NCBI RefSeq assembly: GCF_000717345.1
Contig: NZ_JNZA01000015.1
Coordinates: 124,001-188,000 of the forward strand
Source: Streptomyces lydicus
Lineage (GTDB): Bacteria; Actinomycetota; Actinomycetes; Streptomycetales; Streptomycetaceae
Direction: 5' to 3'
Length of the DNA stretch: 64,000 nucleotides
In this document: piece after piece, positions 16,294-24,603 of the stretch
How positions within the stretch are numbered: position 1 is the first letter of the stretch
Layout: every line of letters starts with the position of its first letter
The notes under the pieces: model-generated
What the model was told of the DNA's origin: nothing
Database searches by the model: none
The model's input: only the letters and a program-made list of their open reading frames with translations
Program-made: the position numbers and the translations under genes

Positions 16294-16339
16294 CCCCGCG
16301 CCGCGCACTGCCCGACCGGTGGACGAGAGGAATCGCACC

Positions 16340-18370
16340 ATGGTCACCACCGCTCCCTACGGCACCTGGCCGTCACCGGTAGACGCCGGCACGGTCGCGG
16401 CGCACGACGGCCGGCCGGCCTTCGTCGGCATGGTCGGCGACGAGGTGTGGTGGACCGAGCCGCGGCCCGCCGAGGGCGGCCGGCGGGCCCTGGTCCGCCG
16501 CCGGCCCGACGGCCGGTGCGCGTCGGTGCTGCCCGCGCCCTGGAACGTCCGCAGCCGGGTGCTGGAGTACGGCGGCCAGCCCTGGGCCGGCACGGTCACC
16601 GCACGCGGCCCGCTCGTCGTCTTCAGCGACTTCACCGACCAGCGGCTCTACGCCTACGAACCCGACAGCGGCGCCGCGCCGCGCCCGCTCACCCCGCTCT
16701 CCGGCACCGGCGGCGGACTGCGCTGGGCCGACCCGGTGCTGTGCCCGGAGCGCGGCGAGGTGTGGTGCGTCCTGGAGGAGTTCACCGGCGACCGGCCGAC
16801 CGAGGTGCGCCGGGTGATCGCGGCCGTGCCGCTCGACGGCTCGGCAGCCGAACGACGTTCCTCCGTACGGGAGTTGAGCGACGACCGGCACCGCTTCGTC
16901 ACCGGCCCGCGCCGCTCACCCGACGGGCGGCGGGTCGCCTGGCTCGCCTGGGACCACCCGCACATGCCCTGGGACGGCACCCTGGTGATGCTGGCCCAGG
17001 TCACCGCCGAGGGCGCGTTCAAGGACGTCCGGCCGGTCGCCGGGGCCCTCGGCGGCTCCGGTACGCCGGGCACCGGCGGGAGCGGCGAATCCGTCCCGCA
17101 GGTCGAGTGGGCCCCGGACGGCTCGCTGCTGTGCGCCTCGGACCTCGGCGGCTGGTGGGAGCTGCAGCGCCTGGACCTCGACGCGGCCGGCGACGGCGGC
17201 CCGGTGCGCCACGCCCTGTGCCCCGGCCGTGAGGAGGAGTTCGCCGGCCCGCTGTGGAACCTCGGACAGCGCTGGTTCCTGCCGCTGGAGAACGGCACCC
17301 TCGCCGTCATCCACGGCCGCGGCGCCACCGCCCTCGGCATCCTCGACCCGGTCGCCGGGGACCTCGTCGACGCGGCGGGCCCGTGGACGGAGTGGGCGCC
17401 CACCCTCGCCGCGCACGGCAGCCGGGTCATCGGCATCGCCGCCGGCCCGCACAGCGCGTACGAGATCGTCGAGCTGGACACCTGCACCGGCCGCGCCCGG
17501 GTGATCGCCCGCCGGCACGTCGACGTCGTCGACCCCGCCTACTACTCCCGGCCCCGGAGCCGTACCTTCAGCGGCCCCGACGGGAGGGAGGTCCACGCCC
17601 ACATCCATCCGCCGCACCACCCCGACCACACCGCCCCCGAGGGCGAGTTGCCGCCCTTCGTGGTGTGGGCGCACGGCGGCCCCACCAGCCACGCCCCCAT
17701 GGTGCTCGACCTGGAGATCGCCTACTTCACCTCCCGCGGCATCGGCGTCGCCGAGGTCAACTACGGCGGCTCGACGGGCTACGGCCGCGCCTACCGCGAG
17801 CGGCTGCGCGGGCAGTGGGGCGTGGTGGACGTCGAGGACTGCGCCGCCGTCGCCCGGGCACTCGCCGACGAGGGCACCGCCGACCCCGCCCGCCTGGCCC
17901 TCCGCGGCGGCAGCGCCGGCGGCTGGACCACGGCCGCCTCACTGACCGCCACCGACCTCTACGCCTGCGGCACCATCAGCTACCCGGTCCTGGACCTGGC
18001 CGGCTGGGCCACCGGTGAGACCCATGACTTCGAATCGCAGTACCTGGAGTCGCTGATCGGCCCGCTCGCCGACGTCCCCGACCGCTACCGCGAGCGCTCG
18101 CCGCTGCACCGCGCCGACCGGATCACCGCCCCGTTCCTGCTGCTCCAGGGCCTGGACGACGTGATCTGCCCGCCCGCCCAGTGCGAACGCTTCCTCGCCG
18201 CGGTGGCCGGGCGCGGCATCCCGCACGCCTATCTGACGTTCCCGGGCGAGGGGCACGGCTTCCGCCGTGCGGACACCATCGTCCGGGCGATCGAGGCCGA
18301 ACTCTCCCTCTACGCCCAGACCTTCGGCTTCCGCCGCGACGACGTGCCCGCACTGGAGCTGGACCGATGA
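16340..18370 (+). CDS. S9 family prolyl-oligopeptidase-type peptidase
   Basis: A 676-residue serine peptidase: an N-terminal beta-propeller (about 1-410) that filters short peptides and a C-terminal alpha/beta-hydrolase domain. The triad is Ser525 in GGSAGGW, Asp606 or Asp607 in GLDDVICPP and His639 in GEGHGF. It lacks a signal peptide, so it acts in the cytoplasm. ATG at 16340 is preceded by GAGAGGAA; a GTG seven codons earlier would include that ribosome binding site and is rejected. It lies 46 bp after the M20 gene and overlaps the next gene by ATGA, so it is third in the operon. Confidence 0.93.
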   Translation: MVTTAPYGTWPSPVDAGTVAAHDGRPAFVGMVGDEVWWTEPRPAEGGRRALVRRRPDGRCASVLPAPWNVRSRVLEYGGQPWAGTVTARGPLVVFSDFTDQRLYAYEPDSGAAPRPLTPLSGTGGGLRWADPVLCPERGEVWCVLEEFTGDRPTEVRRVIAAVPLDGSAAERRSSVRELSDDRHRFVTGPRRSPDGRRVAWLAWDHPHMPWDGTLVMLAQVTAEGAFKDVRPVAGALGGSGTPGTGGSGESVPQVEWAPDGSLLCASDLGGWWELQRLDLDAAGDGGPVRHALCPGREEEFAGPLWNLGQRWFLPLENGTLAVIHGRGATALGILDPVAGDLVDAAGPWTEWAPTLAAHGSRVIGIAAGPHSAYEIVELDTCTGRARVIARRHVDVVDPAYYSRPRSRTFSGPDGREVHAHIHPPHHPDHTAPEGELPPFVVWAHGGPTSHAPMVLDLEIAYFTSRGIGVAEVNYGGSTGYGRAYRERLRGQWGVVDVEDCAAVARALADEGTADPARLALRGGSAGGWTTAASLTATDLYACGTISYPVLDLAGWATGETHDFESQYLESLIGPLADVPDRYRERSPLHRADRITAPFLLLQGLDDVICPPAQCERFLAAVAGRGIPHAYLTFPGEGHGFRRADTIVRAIEAELSLYAQTFGFRRDDVPALELDR

Positions 18371-19308
18371 CGGGCGCGACGACCGACGGGCTGCGCCGGC
18401 CGCCGCGGCTGCGGGCCGGCGACCGGGTCGTGGTGCTCGCGCCCAGCGGCCCGATCCTGCCGGAGCGGCTGGACCGCGGCCTGGACGTGCTGCGCGGCTG
18501 GGACCTCGACCCGGTCCCCGCACCGCACGTCGGGGACGTCCACCCCGTCCTGGGACATCTCGCGGGCAGCGACGCGGACCGGGCCCGCGACTTCCAGGAC
18601 GCCTGGTGCGACCCGTCCGTCAAGGCGGTCTTCGCGGCGCGCGGCGGCTACGGCGCCCAGCGGATGGTCGACCTGCTGGACTGGGACGCCATCAGGGCCG
18701 CGGACCCCAAACCGCTGATCGGCTTCAGCGACGTGACCGTGCTGCACGAGGCGTTCGCGGTCCGCGCCGGGGTGTCCACCCTGCACGGGCCGGCCGTCGC
18801 GGGCGAGGTCTTCCTCAAGGACGACGCCACCCGCGAGCAGCTGCGCCGCATGCTCTTCGTGCCGGAGACCGTCCGTACGCTCGTCTCCCCGTCGTCCCGG
18901 CCGCTGGTGCCCGGCCGCGCCCGCGGGATCACCGCCGGCGGCTGTCTGGCCATGCTCGCCAGCGAGCTGGGCACGCCGCGGGCCCGGCCCGGCGCGGCGG
19001 GCGCCCTGCTGCTCCTGGAGGACGTCGGGGAGCCGCCGTACCGCATCGACCGGGCGCTGACCCAGCTGCTGCGCGCCGGCTGGCTGGACGGCGTCGCCGG
19101 GATCCTGCTCGGCTCCTGGGCGCAGTGCGGTCCCTACGAGCGGGTGCGGGAGGTGCTGGTGGACCGGCTGGGCGGTCTCGGCGTGCCGGTGGCCGAGGAG
19201 TTCGGCTTCGGGCACGGCGCCTCCGCGCTGACCGTTCCGCTGGGCGTCGCCGCCGAGCTGGACGCCACGGCGGGCACCCTCCGCTGCGCCGTCCCGGCGC
19301 TCACCTGA
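18367..19308 (+). CDS. S66 family LD-carboxypeptidase (LdcA/MccF-like)
   Basis: A 313-residue serine peptidase of family S66, which cleaves the L-D bond in muropeptides (LdcA) or peptide-nucleotide antibiotics (MccF). The nucleophile Ser121 is in GFSDVT, the Glu is in LLLEDVGE and the His in FGHGA. Upstream the ARGGYGAQRM loop is typical. The start ATG overlaps the S9 stop codon (ATGA, 18367-18370), showing translational coupling. With a D-aminopeptidase as first gene, this supports recycling of peptides that contain D-amino acids, for instance from peptidoglycan; immunity to a peptide antibiotic is the main alternative. Confidence 0.92.
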   Translation: MTGATTDGLRRPPRLRAGDRVVVLAPSGPILPERLDRGLDVLRGWDLDPVPAPHVGDVHPVLGHLAGSDADRARDFQDAWCDPSVKAVFAARGGYGAQRMVDLLDWDAIRAADPKPLIGFSDVTVLHEAFAVRAGVSTLHGPAVAGEVFLKDDATREQLRRMLFVPETVRTLVSPSSRPLVPGRARGITAGGCLAMLASELGTPRARPGAAGALLLLEDVGEPPYRIDRALTQLLRAGWLDGVAGILLGSWAQCGPYERVREVLVDRLGGLGVPVAEEFGFGHGASALTVPLGVAAELDATAGTLRCAVPALT

Positions 19309-19404
19309 CCCCGGCGGACCGCGGCCGCACGGTACGTCCCAACTCCGCCCCGCCCAGGGGACGGTGGTGAACGGACGTCCTAACAGAGACGCGTGCCGGG
19401 AGCG

Positions 19405-19427
19405 TTGACACGTCCGTTACTCGTGTC
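19405..19427 (+). promoter_or_regulatory. Candidate promoter and palindrome before the CocE-like gene
   Basis: TTGACA at 19405-19410 is a consensus-like -35 box; a clear -10 box is not seen. An overlapping inverted repeat (arm GACACG at 19407-19412, partner CGTGTC at 19422-19427) could be an operator. The start codon is 58 nt further on. Confidence 0.35.
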
Positions 19428-19485
19428 ACAACATGAGCGCGCCGTTACCGACTGGCTGGTACGACGTGTCCTTGTGGAGGTCCTG

Positions 19486-21306
19486 GTGCCCAGCGAGTCC
19501 CGAGCCGTGTCCCGCCCCGTACTCCGCACGTCCCTCGCCCTGCTGGCCGCCGGCGCCCTCGCCGCGCCCCTCCTTCAGAGTGCCCCCGCGGCCGCGGCCG
19601 CCGACCCGTACAAGGTCAGCGCCCTGAAGGTCACCGTCCGCGCGGGGGAGCGCACCTGCTCCCTGGACGCGGACGTCTACCGCCCGGCCGGCGTCGATGC
19701 CGCGCACCCGGCGCCCGCCGTGCTCACCACCAACGGCTTCGGCGGCAGCAAGGCCGACGGTTCCACCGATGCCATCGCCAAGTCCTTCGCCGCCCGCGGC
19801 TATGTGGCGCTGGCCTGGTCCGGCCTCGGCTTCGGCAAGACCGGGTGCCCGATCTCGCTCGACGACCCGCGGATCGACGGCCGGGCGGCGAGCGGACTGC
19901 TCGACCTGCTGGCCGGCACCCGTACGGCCGACAACGGCACCCGCATCGACTACGTCGTCACGGACGGCGCGGGCGATCCGCGGGCCGGGATGATCGGCGG
20001 CTCCTACGGCGGCGCGATCCAGCTGGCCACCGCGGCGGTCGACCACCGCGTCGACGCCCTGGTCCCGCTCATCACCTGGAACGACCTCTCCTACTCCCTC
20101 GACCCGGACAACGCCGGCCGGACGCACGGGGTGAGCGGGCCGCTGCCCGGTGCGTACAAGTGGCAGTGGACCGACGGGTTCTTCCTGCTCGGCGAGGCGC
20201 AGGGGCTGCTGCACCCGAATCTGGACCGGTCGCGGACCGGCGGCGCGGGCTGTCTGCACTTCGTCGCGCGGGCCTGCGAGACCAAGCGGCTGCTGGATTC
20301 GGGCCGCTATCCGGCCGAGAAGACCAAGGCGATGCTCGACTACGCGCGCAGCGTCTCCCCGGTCTCCTACCTGAAGTCGGTCAAGGCGCCGACGCTGCTG
20401 GTCCAGGGCCAGGCCGACACCCTCTTCAACCTCAACGAGGCGACCGCCACCTACCGCGCCCTCACCGCTCAGGGCACCCCGGCCCGGATGATCTGGCAGT
20501 CGTGGGGCCACAGCGGGGGCATGAAGCACCCCGCGAAGGGCGAACTCGACCTGGCGAAGGGCAACTTGACGGACAGCTACGTCGGGCGGCGGATCCTCTC
20601 CTGGTTCGACCGGTATCTGCGCCACCGCACGGCGGCCGGCACCGGCCCGGCGTTCGCGTACTACCGGGACTGGGTGACCGGCGGGTCCGCCTACGGGACC
20701 GCGTCCGCCGTCCCGGCGGCGAACCTGCGGCTCTACCTCTCCGGCGACGGCAAGCTCGTCGGCGCGCGCGGCAAAGTGGCGCGCGGCAGCCGTACGTACC
20801 GCAATCTGCGGGTCGCCACCAGCCACTCGGAGAGCTCGCTGTCGGGCCTGCTCGGCCTCAAGGACCCCGAGCCGTTCGACGCCAGGGGCACCTTCCTGGA
20901 CTGGACGTCCGCACCGGTGACCGGCCGGCCGGTGGACGTGGTGGGCGCGCCCAGGGTGACGCTGAAGGTGGTCTCGCCGCGGACGGAGCAGGTGCAGAAC
21001 TCCTCGGACGCGGCCGACAAGCTGGTGCTCTTCGCCAAGCTCTACGATGTCGCGCCGGACGGCAGGAAGACGCTGGTGCACCGGTTGGTGGCCCCGGCCC
21101 GGGTGCCCGATGTGACCCGGCGGTTCACCGTGGAACTGCCGGGCATCGTGCACCGCTACGGGCCGGGGCACCGACTGCGCCTGGTCCTCGCCGCGAGCGA
21201 CGACGCCTATGCGGGCAATCGCGGCGTGAAGCCGGTGACGGTCACCAGCGCGCCCGGGGACACCGGGGTCCTCGAACTGCCCGTCACGCAAGGGGTGTTG
21301 CGGTAG
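19486..21306 (+). CDS. Secreted CocE/NonD family hydrolase (X-Pro dipeptidyl-peptidase-like)
   Basis: A 606-residue exported serine hydrolase. A signal peptide (hydrophobic LALLAAGALAAPLL, cleavage near AAAAA at about residue 40) is followed by an alpha/beta-hydrolase core with nucleophile GGSYGG and, near residue 340, the VQGQADTLFN acid region and WGHSGG for the His. The C-terminal beta-sandwich (about 400-606) is the X-Pro dipeptidyl-peptidase C-terminal domain. Members cleave X-Pro peptides or ester bonds. GTG at 19486 follows GGAGG at 5-nt spacing. It comes 177 bp after the peptidase operon with its own promoter candidate, so it may extend the peptide-degrading theme outside the cell. 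Confidence 0.9.
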   Translation: MPSESRAVSRPVLRTSLALLAAGALAAPLLQSAPAAAAADPYKVSALKVTVRAGERTCSLDADVYRPAGVDAAHPAPAVLTTNGFGGSKADGSTDAIAKSFAARGYVALAWSGLGFGKTGCPISLDDPRIDGRAASGLLDLLAGTRTADNGTRIDYVVTDGAGDPRAGMIGGSYGGAIQLATAAVDHRVDALVPLITWNDLSYSLDPDNAGRTHGVSGPLPGAYKWQWTDGFFLLGEAQGLLHPNLDRSRTGGAGCLHFVARACETKRLLDSGRYPAEKTKAMLDYARSVSPVSYLKSVKAPTLLVQGQADTLFNLNEATATYRALTAQGTPARMIWQSWGHSGGMKHPAKGELDLAKGNLTDSYVGRRILSWFDRYLRHRTAAGTGPAFAYYRDWVTGGSAYGTASAVPAANLRLYLSGDGKLVGARGKVARGSRTYRNLRVATSHSESSLSGLLGLKDPEPFDARGTFLDWTSAPVTGRPVDVVGAPRVTLKVVSPRTEQVQNSSDAADKLVLFAKLYDVAPDGRKTLVHRLVAPARVPDVTRRFTVELPGIVHRYGPGHRLRLVLAASDDAYAGNRGVKPVTVTSAPGDTGVLELPVTQGVLR

Positions 21307-21421
21307 CGGATGGGGTGGATGCCGTAGGGATGACGTCAGGGGCGGTGGGTGTCGGGTGCGCCGCGGGGGCCGGGGCCGGCTCTCCGCGCGCAGCGGCCGC
21401 ACCGGCCGCGAAGGGGGTGGC

Positions 21422-21616
21422 TCAGTCGTCCGTGACCGTGATGGCCTGCACGGGGCAGGCGCGGGCGGCCTCCCGCACCAGCGGGTCGCCCGCGCCGTCC
21501 TCGCGGCCGGGCTGCAGGGCGCCGAAACCGTCGTCGTCCTGGGTGAACACCCCCGGAGCGGTCAGGGCGCACTGGCCGGCGCCGATACAGACGTTGCTGT
21601 CGATGGTGATCCGCAT
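21422..21616 (-). CDS. Small ferredoxin, 3Fe-4S type
   Basis: A 64-residue ferredoxin with Cys10, Cys16 and Cys54 (C-x5-C ... CP), and no fourth cluster Cys, as in 3Fe-4S ferredoxins that pass electrons to actinobacterial P450s. ATG at 21616 opens MRITIDSNVCIGAGQC; AAGGGG lies upstream. It follows the P450 gene by 35 bp on the same strand, so the pair forms one electron-transfer unit. A ferredoxin reductase is not encoded nearby. Confidence 0.95.
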   Translation of the reverse strand: MRITIDSNVCIGAGQCALTAPGVFTQDDDGFGALQPGREDGAGDPLVREAARACPVQAITVTDD

Positions 21617-21651
21617 TCCGGACCCCTTTCGGTCGTCCGCCGACCTGGCCG

Positions 21652-22839
21652 CTACCAGGCCAGCGGCAGTTCGATCATTCCTTGCAGAGTGTCTCCCGGC
21701 TTGAACGGAATCTCGGCAGCCGGCACGGCGAGTCGCAGATCCGGGATCCGGGCGAACAGGGAGCGCAGGGCGATCTCCATCTCGGCCCGGGCGAGGTTCT
21801 GGCCCAGACACTGGTGGATGCCGAAACCGAACGCGACGTGGTGGCGGGCGGAGCGGCTGAGGTCGAGCCGGTCCGGCGACGGATAGGCCGTGTCGTCCCG
21901 GTTGATCAGGGAGGTGGGGAACAGCACCCCGTCGTCGGCGCGGATCACCGTCCCGCCGATCTCGATGTCCTCCTTCGCCACCCGCAGCATGCCGTCGGCG
22001 ATCGACAGGAACCGCAGCAGCTCCTCGACGGCGGCCGGCATCAGGCTCTCCTCGGCCGTCAACCGGGCCAGCTCATCGGGGTGTTCGAGGAGGGTGAAGG
22101 TGCCGAGCGAGATCATGTTGGCGGTGGTCTCGTGGCCGGCCACCAGCAGGATCATGGCGAGCCGGACCAGTTCCTCGTGCTCCAGGGAGCCGGCCCGCAG
22201 CCGGTCCGCGATCAGCTCGTCGAGCAGTCCGTCGCCCGGGTTCTTCTCCTTGTGCGCGATCAGCCCGGTGAAGTACTCCTCCAGCGCGATCCGGGCGTCC
22301 TCCGCCTCCTCGGCCGTCTGCCCGCGCAGCAGGTGCCGGGACTCCTCCTCGAAGAACTCGTGGTCCGCGTACGGGACGCCGAGCAGCGAGCAGATCACCA
22401 TGGACGGGACCGGCAGCGCGAAGGCGGAGACCAGCTCGGCGGGCGGGCCCTGCGCCAGCATCCGGTCGAGCAGTTCGTCCACGATCCGCTGGATCTCCGG
22501 CCGCAGGGCGGCCACCCGCTTGGTGCTGAAGCTGGGGATCAGCATCCGGCGCTGGGTGTTGTGCTCCGGGTCGTCCACCCCGATCAGCGGGGTGCGCACC
22601 CGGCGGAGCGCCGCGAAGCGCTCGACCGGTATCGGGAAGGCCGGGTTCTGCCGGTCGGCGGACAGCCGCTGGTCGCTCAGCAGCGTCCGGGCCTCGGCGT
22701 GGCCGGTCACCGCCCATACCTTGCGGCCGTCGTAGAACGTGACATGGGTCAGCGGCCCGGCCTCGCGCAGCGGCCGGTAGCCGGCCGGCGGGTGATACGG
22801 ACAGCTGCGGTCCTGGAAGTAGGGGATTGCTTCGGCCAC
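21652..22839 (-). CDS. Cytochrome P450 (CYP105-like)
   Basis: A 395-residue soluble P450 mono-oxygenase. The oxygen-binding I-helix motif AGHETT is at 234-239, the K-helix ELLR at 273-276 and the haem loop FGFGIHQCLGQ has Cys344 as ligand. Overall features resemble the Streptomyces CYP105 group, which hydroxylates varied hydrophobic compounds and xenobiotics; the subfamily call is tentative. GTG at 22839 has GGAGG 7 nt upstream; the 33-residue upstream extension is rejected. Its partner ferredoxin is directly downstream and a TetR gene lies 148 bp upstream on the same strand, possibly its regulator. Confidence 0.92.
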   Translation of the reverse strand: MAEAIPYFQDRSCPYHPPAGYRPLREAGPLTHVTFYDGRKVWAVTGHAEARTLLSDQRLSADRQNPAFPIPVERFAALRRVRTPLIGVDDPEHNTQRRMLIPSFSTKRVAALRPEIQRIVDELLDRMLAQGPPAELVSAFALPVPSMVICSLLGVPYADHEFFEEESRHLLRGQTAEEAEDARIALEEYFTGLIAHKEKNPGDGLLDELIADRLRAGSLEHEELVRLAMILLVAGHETTANMISLGTFTLLEHPDELARLTAEESLMPAAVEELLRFLSIADGMLRVAKEDIEIGGTVIRADDGVLFPTSLINRDDTAYPSPDRLDLSRSARHHVAFGFGIHQCLGQNLARAEMEIALRSLFARIPDLRLAVPAAEIPFKPGDTLQGMIELPLAW

Positions 22840-22987
22840 GAAATCCTCCCGTGCCCGAGGGGTTGGAGTGGACTCGAACCCGCTCGTGGGTGAGATGTCA
22901 ACGCTGAAGCGCGCCGTATGGGCCGCGCTGATCTCCACTTCATGCCGGGGGCACCGAGATCGTCTACGCGCAGTTCGGCCAACTTGG

Positions 22988-23635
22988 TTAATTTCCGGAC
23001 GAGTTCGGCTCTTTCTCCTTCTTCGGGGATCGGGCCGGGCGCACCAGCGTGTCGATCACCCCGTCGAGATAGCGCTCATGCGCGGCGCCGGCCGGCAGGC
23101 TCTGCGGGACCGCGTGCCCCAGCTGGGTGTGGCCCAGGTAGGCGGTGTACGCGAGCAGGGCGCGGCGCCGTGCCTCGTCCTCGGTGAACCCCACCTCGGC
23201 GAACAGTGAGGCGAGATAGGCGAGCCGCCGCTCGGTGACCCGGGTGAGCGCCGCGGCGACCCGCGGCTGCCCCGCGGTGGCGAGCAGGGAGACCTCCAGG
23301 GGGTCTTCCGCGGCCCCGTCCATGGCCCGCCGCAGCAGCCGGCGCAGCCGCCCGGCGGGGTCGGGTTCGGCCTCGAGCTCGGTGATGACGGCCTCCGTGC
23401 CGACCTCCTCCCAGCGCTCCAGCGCCGCCTCGATCAGCGCGTCCCGATTGGCGAAGTGCCAGTAGAAACTGCCCTTCGTTGCGCCCAGCCGGGCGGCCAG
23501 CGGCTCCACCGCCACCGCCGCGAGGCCGCCCTCCCCGATGGCTGTGAGGGCCGCGTCGGCCCAGTCCCGGGCGGTCAGCCGCTGCCGTGCCGCGCCGCCG
23601 CCCGCTTCCCTCGCCCGCTGTCGTGCCATGTCCAT
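22988..23635 (-). CDS. TetR family transcriptional regulator
   Basis: A 215-residue TetR repressor. The HTH is at about residues 21-66 (AALTAIGEGGLAAVAVEPLA, then LGATKGSFYWHFANRDALIE); the remaining helices form the ligand pocket with no assignable ligand. The ATG at 23635 is used; a second ATG two codons later is equally possible. It is divergent from the SRPBCC-DUF2867 gene with palindromes in the 45-bp gap, so it very likely represses itself and that gene. The P450 gene lies downstream on the same strand. Confidence 0.9.
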   Translation of the reverse strand: MDMARQRAREAGGGAARQRLTARDWADAALTAIGEGGLAAVAVEPLAARLGATKGSFYWHFANRDALIEAALERWEEVGTEAVITELEAEPDPAGRLRRLLRRAMDGAAEDPLEVSLLATAGQPRVAAALTRVTERRLAYLASLFAEVGFTEDEARRRALLAYTAYLGHTQLGHAVPQSLPAGAAHERYLDGVIDTLVRPARSPKKEKEPNSSGN

Positions 23636-23640
23636 ACGCT

Positions 23641-23670
23641 ACCGTACGGTCAAACATACGCAACCGTATG
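23641..23670. promoter_or_regulatory. TetR operator candidates between divergent genes
   Basis: Two palindromes: ACCGTACGGT (23641-23650, perfect) and CATACG-N4-CGTATG (23655-23670). They fill the gap between the TetR start at 23635 and the GTG at 23681, the usual place for a TetR autoregulatory site. The second runs directly into the ribosome binding site of the plus-strand gene. Confidence 0.65.
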
Positions 23671-23680
23671 GAGGCGCTCC

Positions 23681-24577
23681 GTGCGTACCGTCAGAGACGT
23701 CCATGCCCGCACCGTCGCCGCCCCGGCCGAGGCCGTCGGCGCCCTGCTCGACCGGCTCGGCGGCGACCGGGACCCGCTCTTCCCGACGCCCGTCTGGCCG
23801 GCCATGCGCTTCGACCGCCCGCTGGGCGTCGGCGCCGACGGCGGACACGGCCCCGTCCGCTACCGCGTCGACGCCTACGAGCCGGGCCGCCGTATCCGCT
23901 TCGCCTTCACCGGCGGCCAGGACGGCTGGCATGAGATCACCGTGCACCCGCTGACGCCCGCCAGCTGCCGGGTGGAACACGTACTGCGCAGCCAACTCCC
24001 CTTCGCCCGCCGCCTGTTGTGGTCGCTGGTGATCCGTGCCGTGCACGGCACGGTCGTCGAGGAACTCTTCGACAACCTCGAACGGGCCGCGACCGGCCGT
24101 GCCCCGGCCACCCCGGCCCGCCGTCCGGCCCGCGTCCGGCTGCTCCACCGGCTGCGCTGGGAACGCCCCCGCGCCGTCGAACTCCCCGCCGCCGCCCGGC
24201 TGGCTCACCGGGCCTTCCCGCGCACCGACTTCCGGGACGCCTGGCAGATGAGGCTGCTGCCGGGGATGCCACGCGAACCGGAAGCCTGGGAGGGGGTGCT
24301 GCTGGGCGCGTCCTTCCCGGTCGTCGGTCGGGCCGGCGGTGAGATCCTGCTCGGCGAGGACGCCCGCCACCTGGACTTCCGCGCCTCGATCCTCGTCGCG
24401 GACGGCACGGTCACGCTCGGCACCGTCGTCCGCCTCCACAACACCGCCGGCCGGCTCTACTTCGCCCTGGTACGCCACGTCCACCCCGTCATGGCCCGGC
24501 TGATGCTGCGCCGCTTCCACCGACGGCTGGCGCTCGCCGCACCGAGCGCGGCGGAACGGGAAGCGGCGCGGGCCTGA
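23681..24577 (+). CDS. SRPBCC-DUF2867 two-domain protein
   Basis: A 298-residue protein with an N-terminal SRPBCC/START-like domain (about 1-140, VHARTVAAPAEAVGALLDRL at the start) and a C-terminal DUF2867 domain (about 165-290, starting HRAFPRTDFRDAWQMRL and including GTVVRLHNTAGRLYFALV). DUF2867 is itself a lipid-binding-like fold of unknown function; the GRLYF...VHPV ending is common in the family. GTG at 23681 with GGAGG upstream. No signal peptide. Divergent TetR suggests induction by a small molecule. Confidence 0.85.
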   Translation: MRTVRDVHARTVAAPAEAVGALLDRLGGDRDPLFPTPVWPAMRFDRPLGVGADGGHGPVRYRVDAYEPGRRIRFAFTGGQDGWHEITVHPLTPASCRVEHVLRSQLPFARRLLWSLVIRAVHGTVVEELFDNLERAATGRAPATPARRPARVRLLHRLRWERPRAVELPAAARLAHRAFPRTDFRDAWQMRLLPGMPREPEAWEGVLLGASFPVVGRAGGEILLGEDARHLDFRASILVADGTVTLGTVVRLHNTAGRLYFALVRHVHPVMARLMLRRFHRRLALAAPSAAEREAARA

Positions 24578-24603
24578 ACCCGGCGCCGTGCCACACTGCG
24601 GGC

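Noticed and set aside
22861..22930. GGACTCGAACC at 22870-22880 looks like the T-loop of a tRNA on the minus strand
   Set aside because: The flanking bases do not form a T-arm stem and no acceptor stem, D-arm or anticodon arm could be built around it; it is a chance match upstream of the P450 gene.
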